A stretch of DNA of 64,000 nt from contig JBDUYP010000020.1 of the NCBI GenBank assembly GCA_039944535.1, forward strand, positions 62,001 to 126,000. The letters run 5' to 3'. This document shows, in pieces, positions 43,291 to 51,514 of this stretch (positions within the stretch are counted from its first letter, which is position 1; every line of letters begins with the position of its first letter). Under the pieces are notes generated by a model. That model saw nothing but the letters and a program-made list of their open reading frames with translations, was not told where the DNA came from and ran no database searches. The DNA comes from JAMZMI01 sp039944535 (GTDB taxonomy: Bacteria > Bacteroidota > Bacteroidia > Cytophagales > Cyclobacteriaceae). The translations under genes and the position numbers were made by a program.

Positions 43291-46086
43291 TTAAAATTTC
43301 TCTTTCAAATAACCTGCCGTATAATTATCGGCTAATTTAATCATATCTTCCGGCAAGCCCGCGAAGCACACATTGCCGCCATTTTCCCCGCCTTCAGGTC
43401 CCATGTCTATGATCCAGTCAGCATTTTTCACGACCTCCATGTTGTGTTCGATAATCAAAACCGAGTTCCCGGCATTAACCAACGCATTCATGGCATCAAG
43501 TAGTTTTTTGATATCGTGAAAATGAAGACCTGTGGTCGGTTCATCAAATATGAAAAGAATGTGGTCTGACTTACTGCCTCCTCCTCCTTTGCCAAGGAAA
43601 GAGCCTAGTTTTACACGTTGTGCTTCTCCTCCACTCAGGGAGTTGGACGACTGACCCAGCTTCACATAACCCAGGCCTACATCATACAAAGGTTTTATTT
43701 TGTTGACTATGCCGGATTTATCAGCAAAGAACTCAATCGCCTCCTCCACGGTAAGATTCAGCACTTCGGATATGTCTTTGTCCTTATATTTTACTTCGAG
43801 TATTTCTTTCTTGAAGCGCTTGCCACGGCAATTTTCACACTCTAAATGAAGGTCGGCCATGAACTGCATTTCCACGGTCACGGTTCCTTCACCTTCACAA
43901 ACCTCGCATCGTCCTCCATCTACATTGAAAGAAAAATGTGCCGGTTTGAACGCATTTTTCTTAGAGGTTGGTTGGTCTGCAAAAAGCTGTCGTATGCCAT
44001 CATAAGCTTTGACATATGTAACTGGGTTCGATCTGGAACTTTTTCCTATTGGATTTTGATCGACAAATTCGATTTGCGTGATTTTCTTGTAGTCTCCAGA
44101 AATCTTTTCGTGTTTTCCTGTCAGTTCCCCTGTTACTCCCAGGTTTTTCCCTATTGATGGGTACAGGATTCTTTTTACCAAAGTTGATTTTCCCGAACCA
44201 CTTACTCCGGTGATCACAGTCATCACCCCTAGAGGAATCTCGACATTGACATTTTTGAGATTATTCTCACGAGCACCTTCGATGGTCAATGATTGTTTCC
44301 ATTTTCTTCGCCGGATCGGAAGGGTGATTTCCTCAAGCCCTTTCAAGTATTTGGCAGTAAAAGACCTACTGGATTCACCATTGAGTTCCGAGACTTTTCC
44401 CTGAAAAACCAATTCTCCGCCATGCACCCCGGCAGCCGGGCCTATGTCAATGATTTGGTCAGCACACTCCATCACTTTTTCCTCATGTTCTACCACAATT
44501 ACTGAGTTGCCTAAATCACGTAGTGTAATCAGAACCTCAATAAGTTTATCAGTATCTCGTGGGTGCAGACCAATGCTTGGCTCATCCAAAATGTACATAG
44601 AGCCCACAAGCGCGCTTCCCAAAGAGGTCGCAAGCTTAATTCTTTGAAACTCCCCTCCCGAAAGTGTATTTGTCAGTCTGTTAAGTGTCAAATACCCAAG
44701 GCCTACTTTGTCCAGATATGAAAGCCTGCCCTGAATTTCATTGAGGATTCTTTTTGCTATGGCCGCCTGATGATCGGTAAGATCAATTTTATCAAAAAAT
44801 GACACGAGACCTGTTACGGGAGTAAGCACTAGGTCCTGAATAGATTTCCCCGCAACTTTCACGTAAGAGGCATCCTTTCTAAGCCGTGTTCCGCGACAAT
44901 CCGGGCAAACAGTTTTGCCTCTGTATCTGGAAAGCATCACGCGATATTGAATCTTGTGCGTCTGTGTTTCTAAATGCGCGAAAAAAGCATCAAGTCCGTC
45001 AAAATATTCGTTTCCTGTCCACAGAAGTTCCTTTTCCTCCGCTGTGAGCTCATTTACCGGACGGTGGATTGGAAAGTCAAAACGGATGCCATTCTTGATT
45101 AGAGGCTGTACCCATGACTGCATGATTTCCCCTCTCCACGGAGCAACCGCCCCATCATAAATAGAAAGGTTCGGGTCCGGGATAACCAGGTCTGGGTCTA
45201 TCCCTAAAATTCTTCCGAAACCATCGCACCGACGACATGCCCCGTATGGGTTGTTGAAGCTAAAAAAGTTTACCGATGGCTCTTCAAACCGAATACCGTC
45301 CAGCTCAAACAAGTCAGAAAATGCTTTTTGCTCCTTGCCTACAATTCTAACCATGCAATGCCCCTCGCCCTCGAAAAAGGCTGTTTGCACAGAGTCGGAA
45401 AGCCGAAATTGATTTGCCTCCTCGTTTTTTGCAGTTGCCCGATCTATCAGAATTTCTAAATCTGCTTTTTTGTTAAGCTTCGACTTAAGTACATCTTCTA
45501 TGTATTGCACCTTCCCGTCCACCAGTATCCTCGTGTATCCTTTGCTCATCAATACCGTGAGCTCTTGCTCCATCGTTCTGTAGGTTTTGATATTGAGAGG
45601 AGCAGAGATGGTCAACTTATCATTTTCGTCAAAGCTGAAAATGTAGTTGACCACATCTGTTACAGTGTCTTTTTTTACTTCTTCTCCTGATTTCGGCGAA
45701 ACTGTAACACCAATCCTTGCAAAAAGAAGTTTTAAGTAATCGTAAATTTCTGTGGTGGTACCGACCGTTGATCTCGGGTTTCTGGTAGAGACTTTCTGCT
45801 CGATGGCAATGGCCGGAGAAACGCCCTTGATATAATCCACTTCAGGTTTTTCCATTCTCCCCAGAAACTGTCTTGCGTAGGAGCTTAAACTCTCCACATA
45901 TTTTCTTTGCCCTTCAGCAAAAAGTGTGTCAAAAGCCAACGAAGACTTGCCTGAGCCTGAAAGTCCCGTGATTACAACCAGCTTATCTCGGGGAATGGCG
46001 ACATCCAGATTTTTCAGGTTATTGACCCTGGCGCCTTTTATGATAATATGGTCCTTTGGATCGTACTGGTCTATTGATTTTGACAT
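43291..46086 (-). CDS. uvrA: Excinuclease ABC subunit A
   Basis: A 931-residue nucleotide-excision-repair DNA damage-recognition ATPase. Two ABC domains carry Walker A motifs GLSGSGKSSLAFDT and GVSGSGKSTLVKRI, signature motifs LSGGEFQRIKLA and LSGGEAQRVKLG, and zinc-finger cysteines in CRRCDGFG and CEVCEGEG...CENC. The start is the ATG at 46086 (MSKSIDQYDPKDHIIIKGA); an open frame continuing upstream to 46725 overlaps the divergent sigma-factor gene and is rejected. A perfect 14-base palindrome lies 25 bases before the start. It is probably transcribed from a -7 element at 46153-46146. Confidence 0.97.
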   Translation of the reverse strand: MSKSIDQYDPKDHIIIKGARVNNLKNLDVAIPRDKLVVITGLSGSGKSSLAFDTLFAEGQRKYVESLSSYARQFLGRMEKPEVDYIKGVSPAIAIEQKVSTRNPRSTVGTTTEIYDYLKLLFARIGVTVSPKSGEEVKKDTVTDVVNYIFSFDENDKLTISAPLNIKTYRTMEQELTVLMSKGYTRILVDGKVQYIEDVLKSKLNKKADLEILIDRATAKNEEANQFRLSDSVQTAFFEGEGHCMVRIVGKEQKAFSDLFELDGIRFEEPSVNFFSFNNPYGACRRCDGFGRILGIDPDLVIPDPNLSIYDGAVAPWRGEIMQSWVQPLIKNGIRFDFPIHRPVNELTAEEKELLWTGNEYFDGLDAFFAHLETQTHKIQYRVMLSRYRGKTVCPDCRGTRLRKDASYVKVAGKSIQDLVLTPVTGLVSFFDKIDLTDHQAAIAKRILNEIQGRLSYLDKVGLGYLTLNRLTNTLSGGEFQRIKLATSLGSALVGSMYILDEPSIGLHPRDTDKLIEVLITLRDLGNSVIVVEHEEKVMECADQIIDIGPAAGVHGGELVFQGKVSELNGESSRSFTAKYLKGLEEITLPIRRRKWKQSLTIEGARENNLKNVNVEIPLGVMTVITGVSGSGKSTLVKRILYPSIGKNLGVTGELTGKHEKISGDYKKITQIEFVDQNPIGKSSRSNPVTYVKAYDGIRQLFADQPTSKKNAFKPAHFSFNVDGGRCEVCEGEGTVTVEMQFMADLHLECENCRGKRFKKEILEVKYKDKDISEVLNLTVEEAIEFFADKSGIVNKIKPLYDVGLGYVKLGQSSNSLSGGEAQRVKLGSFLGKGGGGSKSDHILFIFDEPTTGLHFHDIKKLLDAMNALVNAGNSVLIIEHNMEVVKNADWIIDMGPEGGENGGNVCFAGLPEDMIKLADNYTAGYLKEKF

Positions 46087-46110
46087 TGACAAGAGAAATT
46101 TTTTCTTATA

Positions 46111-46124
46111 ACACCTATAGGTGT
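46111..46124. promoter_or_regulatory. 14-bp palindrome in uvrA leader (candidate operator)
   Basis: ACACCTATAGGTGT is a perfect palindrome, flanked by a further TTTCTT...AAGAAA inverted pairing, 25 bases before the uvrA start and downstream of its likely -7 element. It could be a dimeric repressor site (for example SOS-type) or form a short RNA hairpin in the leader. Confidence 0.4.
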
Positions 46125-46145
46125 AAGAAAGATTTGGATTGTTTG

Positions 46146-46153
46146 CAAAAGTA
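46146..46153 (-). promoter_or_regulatory. -7 promoter element of uvrA
   Basis: On the minus strand this reads TACTTTTG, an exact TAnnTTTG match. Transcription would start near 46139, about 50 bases before the uvrA ATG. No -33 TTG lies at standard spacing. Confidence 0.4.
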
Positions 46154-46171
46154 GAAATTAGATCGGAAGTT

Positions 46172-46202
46172 TTGTTTCTATTGAAAGATTCTGATACATT
46201 TG
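46172..46202 (+). promoter_or_regulatory. Promoter of ECF sigma factor gene (TTG-N20-TACATTTG)
   Basis: TTG at 46172-46174 and TACATTTG at 46195-46202, spaced by 20 bases, make a full match to the Bacteroidota housekeeping promoter. A leader of roughly 65 bases precedes the sigma-factor ATG. Confidence 0.65.
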
Positions 46203-46275
46203 ATTTTTTCCACAACAAAAAAACAAACCCTGACAATATGATTTGAACCTCTACGTTAACAACTAGGTGACTTAC

Positions 46276-46875
46276 ATGAGTAACGTAAAGATGACAGATG
46301 GACAGTTGGTGTCCCTCTACAAGAACGGAAACGAAGAGGCTTTCGCAGAACTTCTGCAAAGACACAAAGACAGGGTATTTACCACCATTTATTTGATAGT
46401 AAAAGACAGATATCTCGCTGAAGATCTCATGCAAGATGTTTTTATAAAATCTATCAAGACAATCAAGTCTGGTCGGTACAACGAGGAGGGCAAGTTTCTG
46501 CCTTGGATTCTGAGGATCGCGCACAATCTGGCGATAGATCAGTTCAGAAAAGATAAGAGATACCCAACAATTGTCATGGAGGATGGTAGCAGTGTTTTCA
46601 ACACTTTGGAGTTTTCTCAGGCACCCATAGAAAGTGAACATATTAAGCAGGACACTCATAACCTGCTCAAGCGATACATTCAGGAGCTTCCGGAAAATCA
46701 GAAGGAAGTACTGGTAATGAGACACTACATGCAGATGAGCTTTCAGGAAATAGCTGATGCTACAGGCGTGAGTATCAATACCGCTTTGGGTAGAATGAGG
46801 TATGCTTTGATTAATTTACGTAAAAAGCTAAAGCCGAAAGAAGATGCCTATGACAAAAACTTTTACCGAAAATGA
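46276..46875 (+). CDS. ECF sigma factor (sigma-70 family)
   Basis: A 199-residue sigma factor with region 2 (YLAEDLMQDVFIKSIKTI, then FLPWILRIAHNLAIDQFRKDKR) and region 4 (LPENQKEVLVMRHYMQMSFQEIADATGVSINTALGRMRYALINLRK). I start at the ATG at 46276 (MSNVKMTDGQLV); a GTG at 46267 is possible. The 3' end overlaps the next small gene, which probably encodes its regulatory partner. The gene has a full housekeeping promoter. Target genes are unknown. Confidence 0.92.
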   Translation: MSNVKMTDGQLVSLYKNGNEEAFAELLQRHKDRVFTTIYLIVKDRYLAEDLMQDVFIKSIKTIKSGRYNEEGKFLPWILRIAHNLAIDQFRKDKRYPTIVMEDGSSVFNTLEFSQAPIESEHIKQDTHNLLKRYIQELPENQKEVLVMRHYMQMSFQEIADATGVSINTALGRMRYALINLRKKLKPKEDAYDKNFYRK

Positions 46876-47083
46876 CTTAGTTAAATTCCTCTACGGAGAA
46901 TTAACCCAACAAGAATCAACCGTATTACAACAAGCATTAATCTCAAACCCATCATTGCAAGACGAGCTCAACAAGCTTCAAGAGGTAATGAAGGGTCTTG
47001 ACAAAGTGAAATACAGGCCCTCACAAAGGTCTGTTGATAAAATCCTCGCTTTCTCAAAGGGTTATGAAGTACACTCTGCCTAG
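46850..47083 (+). CDS. Small zinc-less anti-sigma-like partner
   Basis: A 77-residue protein starting at the ATG at 46850 (MTKTFTENDLVKFLYGELTQQ); an ATG six bases upstream is also possible. The pattern LVKFLYGELTQQESTVLQQALISNPSLQDELNKLQ resembles the N-terminal helical domain of anti-sigma factors (L-x-x-Y-L-x-G-E-L). It lacks the zinc-binding His-x3-Cys-x2-Cys and has no membrane segment. The sigma gene overlaps it by 26 bases, implying translational coupling. The function as a sigma binder is inferred from position and motif. Confidence 0.6.
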   Translation: MTKTFTENDLVKFLYGELTQQESTVLQQALISNPSLQDELNKLQEVMKGLDKVKYRPSQRSVDKILAFSKGYEVHSA

Positions 47084-47115
47084 TTTTGGGGTCAAACCCT
47101 GACCCTAAATCTGGT

Positions 47116-47760
47116 ATGACAAAGAAGGAACGGTACAGTGCCTTTGTTGATTATTTCAAGGAAGCTTTTCCTGATCCCCAAACGGAACTAAACTACTCCA
47201 ACCCTTTTGAGTTGGTGGTAGCAGTTGTGCTTAGTGCTCAATGCACCGATGTAAGGATCAATAAAGTTACCCCTGAGCTCTTCAGGCAGTTTCCTACAGC
47301 CGAACATATGGCTGTTGCTAGTTTCGATGAGGTTTTTGAGTTGATCAGAAGCGTGTCTTATCCAAACAACAAGTCCAAACACCTGATTGGCCTGGCTAAA
47401 ATGATCATGGAAGACTTTGGGGGTGAGGTTCCTGCTAAGCACGAAGACCTGCAGAAGCTCCCGGGCGTAGGACGCAAAACGGCTAATGTGGTGGTTTCTG
47501 TTCTTTACAATCAGCCGGCCATGGCTGTAGATACGCACGTTTTTAGGGTTTCCAAAAGACTTGGGCTTGTAACCCAAACCGCCAAAACCCCTCTAGAGGT
47601 TGAAAAGCAACTGGTTAAGGGAATCCCTGAAGAATACATCCACAAAGCACATCATTGGCTCATTTTACACGGTCGCTATGTGTGCCTGGCTCGAAAGCCT
47701 AAATGTGACGAATGCAAAATCACTCACTTTTGTAAATATTGGGAGAAGTTGGGTTCTTAA
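47116..47760 (+). CDS. nth: Endonuclease III
   Basis: A 214-residue base-excision-repair DNA glycosylase/AP lyase acting on oxidised pyrimidines. It has the helix-hairpin-helix with catalytic Lys in LPGVGRKTANVVVS, the catalytic Asp in AVDTHVFRVSKRLG and a C-terminal 4Fe-4S cluster (CLARKPKCDECKITHFC). I start at the ATG at 47116 (MTKKERYSAFVDYF); an upstream in-frame ATG at 47086 is possible but adds an unlikely extension. It follows the anti-sigma-like gene closely and may share its transcript. Confidence 0.95.
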   Translation: MTKKERYSAFVDYFKEAFPDPQTELNYSNPFELVVAVVLSAQCTDVRINKVTPELFRQFPTAEHMAVASFDEVFELIRSVSYPNNKSKHLIGLAKMIMEDFGGEVPAKHEDLQKLPGVGRKTANVVVSVLYNQPAMAVDTHVFRVSKRLGLVTQTAKTPLEVEKQLVKGIPEEYIHKAHHWLILHGRYVCLARKPKCDECKITHFCKYWEKLGS

Positions 47761-47763
47761 AAG

Positions 47764-48531
47764 TTATTTCGAAAGCCTCATAAAAAGTCCAACGCTTGTA
47801 TAAAACTTGCTGTAAACCGGGTGGGCTGACTTATCTCCGAGGTTAAGAGAATAACCAGCCATTAATTGTGCTCCAACTTTTCCGAACTGTTGATCTACAG
47901 ATATGAATGGGTCTAAAAGGATCGTTGTAATCGGTTTGTTATACAAAATCGTATAATTCTGTTCGAAATAGTAGCTGCTAAAATCGACCAGCTGTGCTCT
48001 AAGACCCAGATTTAGGTGTGAATTGACCTCCGTCAATTTTAGGGGCATAGAAATTGACGGTTGAATAAAAACCTTCTTTGATTTAGTGATAGCAGTATAA
48101 TCCGCATCGGAGAAATCCACAGGTAGCCCTACACATGAACAATGATTGTCATAAGGGTCTGCAAAATTGGTACTAGACGCTTTCAAGTAACCCGCACCAA
48201 AACCCGAGACTATCTCATACTTCATGCCTGTGGAGGACTTGCCGAAGTAAACCAGGGACAAATCAAGATAGGATAGCTTATCGAAATAGTGTCTCTTAGA
48301 TCCAAAAGTAAAATGGGTCTTAACCCCAAGCCTCTTGGAAAATGCCTTGGCCAAATCAAGGTCATAAACCGCGTTTTCGAAAGTTGCATCTGCTCCCCAG
48401 CTAGCCTGTACACTTAAATCACCCTGATCACTTAAACCAGAAACCTGCGGCAGGTTATTGATGTAGCTGATGGGTGCCTGGCAGGCGGCACAAAAAACAC
48501 TCAATGTGAAAAACCAAACTTTGCTCATCAT
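47764..48531 (-). CDS. Predicted outer-membrane beta-barrel protein
   Basis: A 255-residue exported protein. I start at an ATG at 48531 (MMSKVWFFTLSVFCAACQAP); a frame from 48555 adds eight residues. The leader has a Cys-rich end (FCAACQAP) that could be a lipobox or a plain signal peptide. The mature part is beta-strand rich (VQASWGADATFENAVYDLDLA, LDLSLVYFGK, LDPFISVDQQFGKVGAQL) and ends in YTSVGLFMRLSK, consistent with a small barrel. Three Cys cluster in NHCSCVGLP. No family is recognised. It converges with nth. Confidence 0.7.
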   Translation of the reverse strand: MMSKVWFFTLSVFCAACQAPISYINNLPQVSGLSDQGDLSVQASWGADATFENAVYDLDLAKAFSKRLGVKTHFTFGSKRHYFDKLSYLDLSLVYFGKSSTGMKYEIVSGFGAGYLKASSTNFADPYDNHCSCVGLPVDFSDADYTAITKSKKVFIQPSISMPLKLTEVNSHLNLGLRAQLVDFSSYYFEQNYTILYNKPITTILLDPFISVDQQFGKVGAQLMAGYSLNLGDKSAHPVYSKFYTSVGLFMRLSK

Positions 48532-48624
48532 ACCGATGGTTAGTGTTGTTTCCAAATTAGCGGTTTTACGTATGATTTACAACGTCTGCTTTAAAAACTC
48601 ACAACTTATGCCCACCTTTATCCT

Positions 48625-49827
48625 GTGAAAATCCTCTATGTCCATCAATATTTTAGAACACCCGAAGAAGGGGGGTGTGTACGCTCTTATCACCTTGCCA
48701 AAGGTTTAGTAGATCATGGACATGAAGTAGAAATGATCACAGCTCATTCTGGTGACTACCAAATCACACATGTAGATGGAATCAGGGTTCATTACTTACC
48801 TGTCTCCTACAAAAATAACTTTGGGTTTATAAGACGGATTTTCGCTTTTCTAAATTTTGTCAGGCTAGCCAAAAAAGAGTCATTGAAGGTCAAAAAAGCA
48901 GATTTAGCTTACGTGATGACCACTCCGCTTACGACGGGCTTGATTGCGCTTTTTGTTAAAAACAAACTCAACATCCCCTATTATTTTGAAGTAGGCGACT
49001 TATGGCCGGAAGCTCCGATCCAAATGGGAGTTATTAAAAGCCCTTTACTTAAAAATCTTTTGTATCGGTTTGAAAAGAAGTGTTATTTCGAAGCGCAAAA
49101 AGTTGTGGCCCTTTCCCCTGCCATAAGAAACTATATAGAACGATTGTCTCCACAGACCAAAGTTCATGTCCTGCCTAATATTTCAGATTGTGACTTCTTT
49201 GATCACAAGGTTTCCATGAAAGTATTCAATGATGATTCGCCGTTTCAGGTTGGTTATATCGGCACGGTGGGAAAGGCCAATAATCTGGAATATCTGGTTG
49301 CAGCAGCGAAATACTCTTCACGCCAGGGCCAGCCCATAGTATTTCACATCATGGGAGAAGGAGCGCAGTTATCAAAAACCCGGCGTGCAGCAAGCGGAAT
49401 GCAAAATGTGCTTTTTCACAACTATGGATCCCAAAGTGATGTGAAAGAGTTAATTGAGCAAATGGATGCCGTTTACATTTCGTTCCTCAATGTTCCCGTG
49501 CTCAATACGGGCAGCCCGAACAAGTTCTTCGATGGGCTGGCTGCAGGCAAACTCATCATCATAAACTTCAAAGGGTGGATAAAAGATGTTGTTGAAAAGA
49601 ACGAGTGCGGGTTTTATACTCCCCCTCACAAACCCGAGAAATTGTGCGCTCAGGTAGAGAATTACATCCAAAACAACAGCAAGCTCATGAAAGCACAGAG
49701 AAATTCTCGAAAAATGGCGGAGAAGTTTTACGACAAAAACCTCCTCGTTTCGAAGCTAATAAAGATTATCAATAATGAGACGTCAATCCCCCTAGATGAT
49801 TCCGAGGTTCACATTCTTACGGCATAG
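48625..49827 (+). CDS. GT4-family glycosyltransferase
   Basis: A 400-residue glycosyltransferase starting at GTG (MKILYVHQYFRTPEEGGCVRSYHLA), which resembles WbuB-type enzymes of surface polysaccharide synthesis. It has an N-terminal acceptor domain, a donor-binding Rossmann domain (FQVGYIGTVGKANNLEYLV, HIMGEGAQ) and the GT4 E-x7-E-type region near LNTGSPNKFFDGLAAGK. The start is supported by VHQYFRTPEEGG, which aligns with family N-termini. The stop touches the convergent gldB stop, with no terminator between. Confidence 0.9.
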   Translation: MKILYVHQYFRTPEEGGCVRSYHLAKGLVDHGHEVEMITAHSGDYQITHVDGIRVHYLPVSYKNNFGFIRRIFAFLNFVRLAKKESLKVKKADLAYVMTTPLTTGLIALFVKNKLNIPYYFEVGDLWPEAPIQMGVIKSPLLKNLLYRFEKKCYFEAQKVVALSPAIRNYIERLSPQTKVHVLPNISDCDFFDHKVSMKVFNDDSPFQVGYIGTVGKANNLEYLVAAAKYSSRQGQPIVFHIMGEGAQLSKTRRAASGMQNVLFHNYGSQSDVKELIEQMDAVYISFLNVPVLNTGSPNKFFDGLAAGKLIIINFKGWIKDVVEKNECGFYTPPHKPEKLCAQVENYIQNNSKLMKAQRNSRKMAEKFYDKNLLVSKLIKIINNETSIPLDDSEVHILTA

Positions 49828-50811
49828 CTAGCCCTTTGGCTTATATGATGACTTTCGGAAAATCAGGTCATTGTCACGTTCAGATATTAACTGTTCCAAT
49901 GTCACTTCACTGCTATTCCTCATATAAGATTCTACAATTCTCCAGCCAATCCAAGCCCCAATTCTTCCGGGACATTCCTGACTGATTTCGTAAACATTCG
50001 GGCGTTCGCCCAAAAATTTCCTTTTGGTCAAATGGTTGGCATCATACAGCACTTCATTCTCCACGAAGTTTGCCCAGATGATCGCTTCATTATCAAGCAC
50101 TGTTTCCATCTGCTTTGGCGAATAGCCAATTATCAATGAATCAGGCGTACAGGGCATCAGTCGGCTCAAAAGATAGTAAGTCTTCCCAAAGTCTATCATC
50201 TCTGATATCAACGTTTCGCTTTTCCCTTTTGAAACTAACGAACCGCTCAAGAACTTCACAATGGTCACAGGCAAATGTTGCTTATCATATCTGTCCAGAA
50301 TGTACTGAGGTATATTCATGGGAGGGTAGCTAGCATCATCGCCAATGAAAAAGTCTAAACCGACAATGACCAGCGTATCGGAAATGTAGAGATCCTTATA
50401 AAGTCCGGTCACTGCTGTTTGGATCGTAATGTCTTTCATGCCAGGCACAAGGGTCTTGATCCTGCCAACTGCGTCCGTCACGCTTTCCTCTACAGTAGAA
50501 AAGTCTGAAAACTCGCCGATCGCTTCGTTGTAAAGCGTGTCAACAAAAGGGTCGGATGTAAGCTTGAAAATCTTATCGGCAAGCACTTCCAGGCTAGGGT
50601 ATTCAGCTGCATCTAAAAATAGCGAAGCGAAAGCCGGGTTTGTTTGAAGAAAGTGTTCTACTTCTTCCTGTGATTGCGCTGCAAACAATTCGGACTCCAG
50701 GCGATCGAAGGTCACATCAACGGGTTTTGAGGCAATTGGGGTTTCTCTACATTTAGGTTCCTGACAAGACACCAAGAAAAGAACTCCAATCGTTATGATT
50801 ACTGCGCGCAT
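49828..50811 (-). CDS. gldB: Gliding motility lipoprotein GldB
   Basis: A 327-residue lipoprotein (start MRAVIITIGVLFLVSCQEPKC at 50811, lipobox LFLVSCQ). A frame from 50886 adds an implausible leader and is rejected. The C-terminal region has the conserved block KFLGERPNVYEISQECPGRIGAWIGWRIVESYM of the GldB family. GldB is an envelope lipoprotein required for gliding in Flavobacterium johnsoniae. It diverges from the porin-like gene at 50858, only 46 bases away, so the two promoters must overlap. Confidence 0.9.
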   Translation of the reverse strand: MRAVIITIGVLFLVSCQEPKCRETPIASKPVDVTFDRLESELFAAQSQEEVEHFLQTNPAFASLFLDAAEYPSLEVLADKIFKLTSDPFVDTLYNEAIGEFSDFSTVEESVTDAVGRIKTLVPGMKDITIQTAVTGLYKDLYISDTLVIVGLDFFIGDDASYPPMNIPQYILDRYDKQHLPVTIVKFLSGSLVSKGKSETLISEMIDFGKTYYLLSRLMPCTPDSLIIGYSPKQMETVLDNEAIIWANFVENEVLYDANHLTKRKFLGERPNVYEISQECPGRIGAWIGWRIVESYMRNSSEVTLEQLISERDNDLIFRKSSYKPKG

Positions 50812-50857
50812 ACTCTTTAATTTTAAGCTGCCAAAATTAGTGTTTCTAATGTTTCGT

Positions 50858-51514
50858 ATGAGAAAGTTTATTCTAATAATCTCCATCCTTTTTGTCAGTC
50901 ACCTATCAAACGCCCAGTCCAAGCTCGGATTGAAATTCTCCCCGACCATATCCTCCAACCGTGTGGCTCTGGTGGATAGTACATATGACGTAACTTCTGA
51001 TGGGTCGAACGGGACTTTCTCCGTTGGGTTAATATATGATCATGAAATCACAGAAACCTACTTTTTCAGTACTGGTCTCATTTTCGTTCCCAAGAAAACA
51101 AGTTTCCTTGTCTCAGGAGAGGAGGATACCACATCGCTTCCGGCAGGCCAGAGCCCCAGGGAAAGCTACAAACTTCAATATCTCCAGATTCCCGTTTCCC
51201 TTAAACTGTTTACCAATGAAGTGATGCCTGATGGCCGTGTGTTTTTCCAGGTAGGAACCGCTCTTGAATTTTTGGTAAATAGCGAGCCAGAAAAAGAGGA
51301 TTACACTTTAGTAAAAGACTTTCGAGGTGTAGATTTTTCTGTCTTGCTTGGCGGAGGTTTCGAGTATCGAGCGGGAATTAACACCACTTTGTTTGCAGAG
51401 GTGTCTTATCAGCGAGGGCTTATTAATCAAGTAAAAGCTCTTCGAGAAAATTTTCAAGAAGAGCTTTTTATCAGGAGTAATGTTATAATGATTGACCTTG
51501 GAATTAAGTTTTAA
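50858..51514 (+). CDS. PorT-like outer-membrane beta-barrel protein
   Basis: A 218-residue exported protein with signal peptide MRKFILIISILFVSHLSNAQ (start ATG 50858). It opens with the typical barrel strand SKLGLKFSPTISSNRVAL. Strand-like segments follow (FSVGLIYDHEITETYFFSTGLIFVPKK, LQYLQIPVSLKLFTNEV, FFQVGTALEFLVNSE, VSVLLGGGFEYRAGINTTLFAEVSYQRGL) and it ends in a final strand IMIDLGIKF. This matches the small outer-membrane barrel family (PorT-like). The T9SS connection is not shown. Confidence 0.8.
   Translation: MRKFILIISILFVSHLSNAQSKLGLKFSPTISSNRVALVDSTYDVTSDGSNGTFSVGLIYDHEITETYFFSTGLIFVPKKTSFLVSGEEDTTSLPAGQSPRESYKLQYLQIPVSLKLFTNEVMPDGRVFFQVGTALEFLVNSEPEKEDYTLVKDFRGVDFSVLLGGGFEYRAGINTTLFAEVSYQRGLINQVKALRENFQEELFIRSNVIMIDLGIKF

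Noticed and set aside
46087..46725. Upstream extension of the uvrA frame
   Set aside because: It runs into the opposite-strand sigma-factor gene and its promoter; UvrA family N-termini align with the ATG at 46086.
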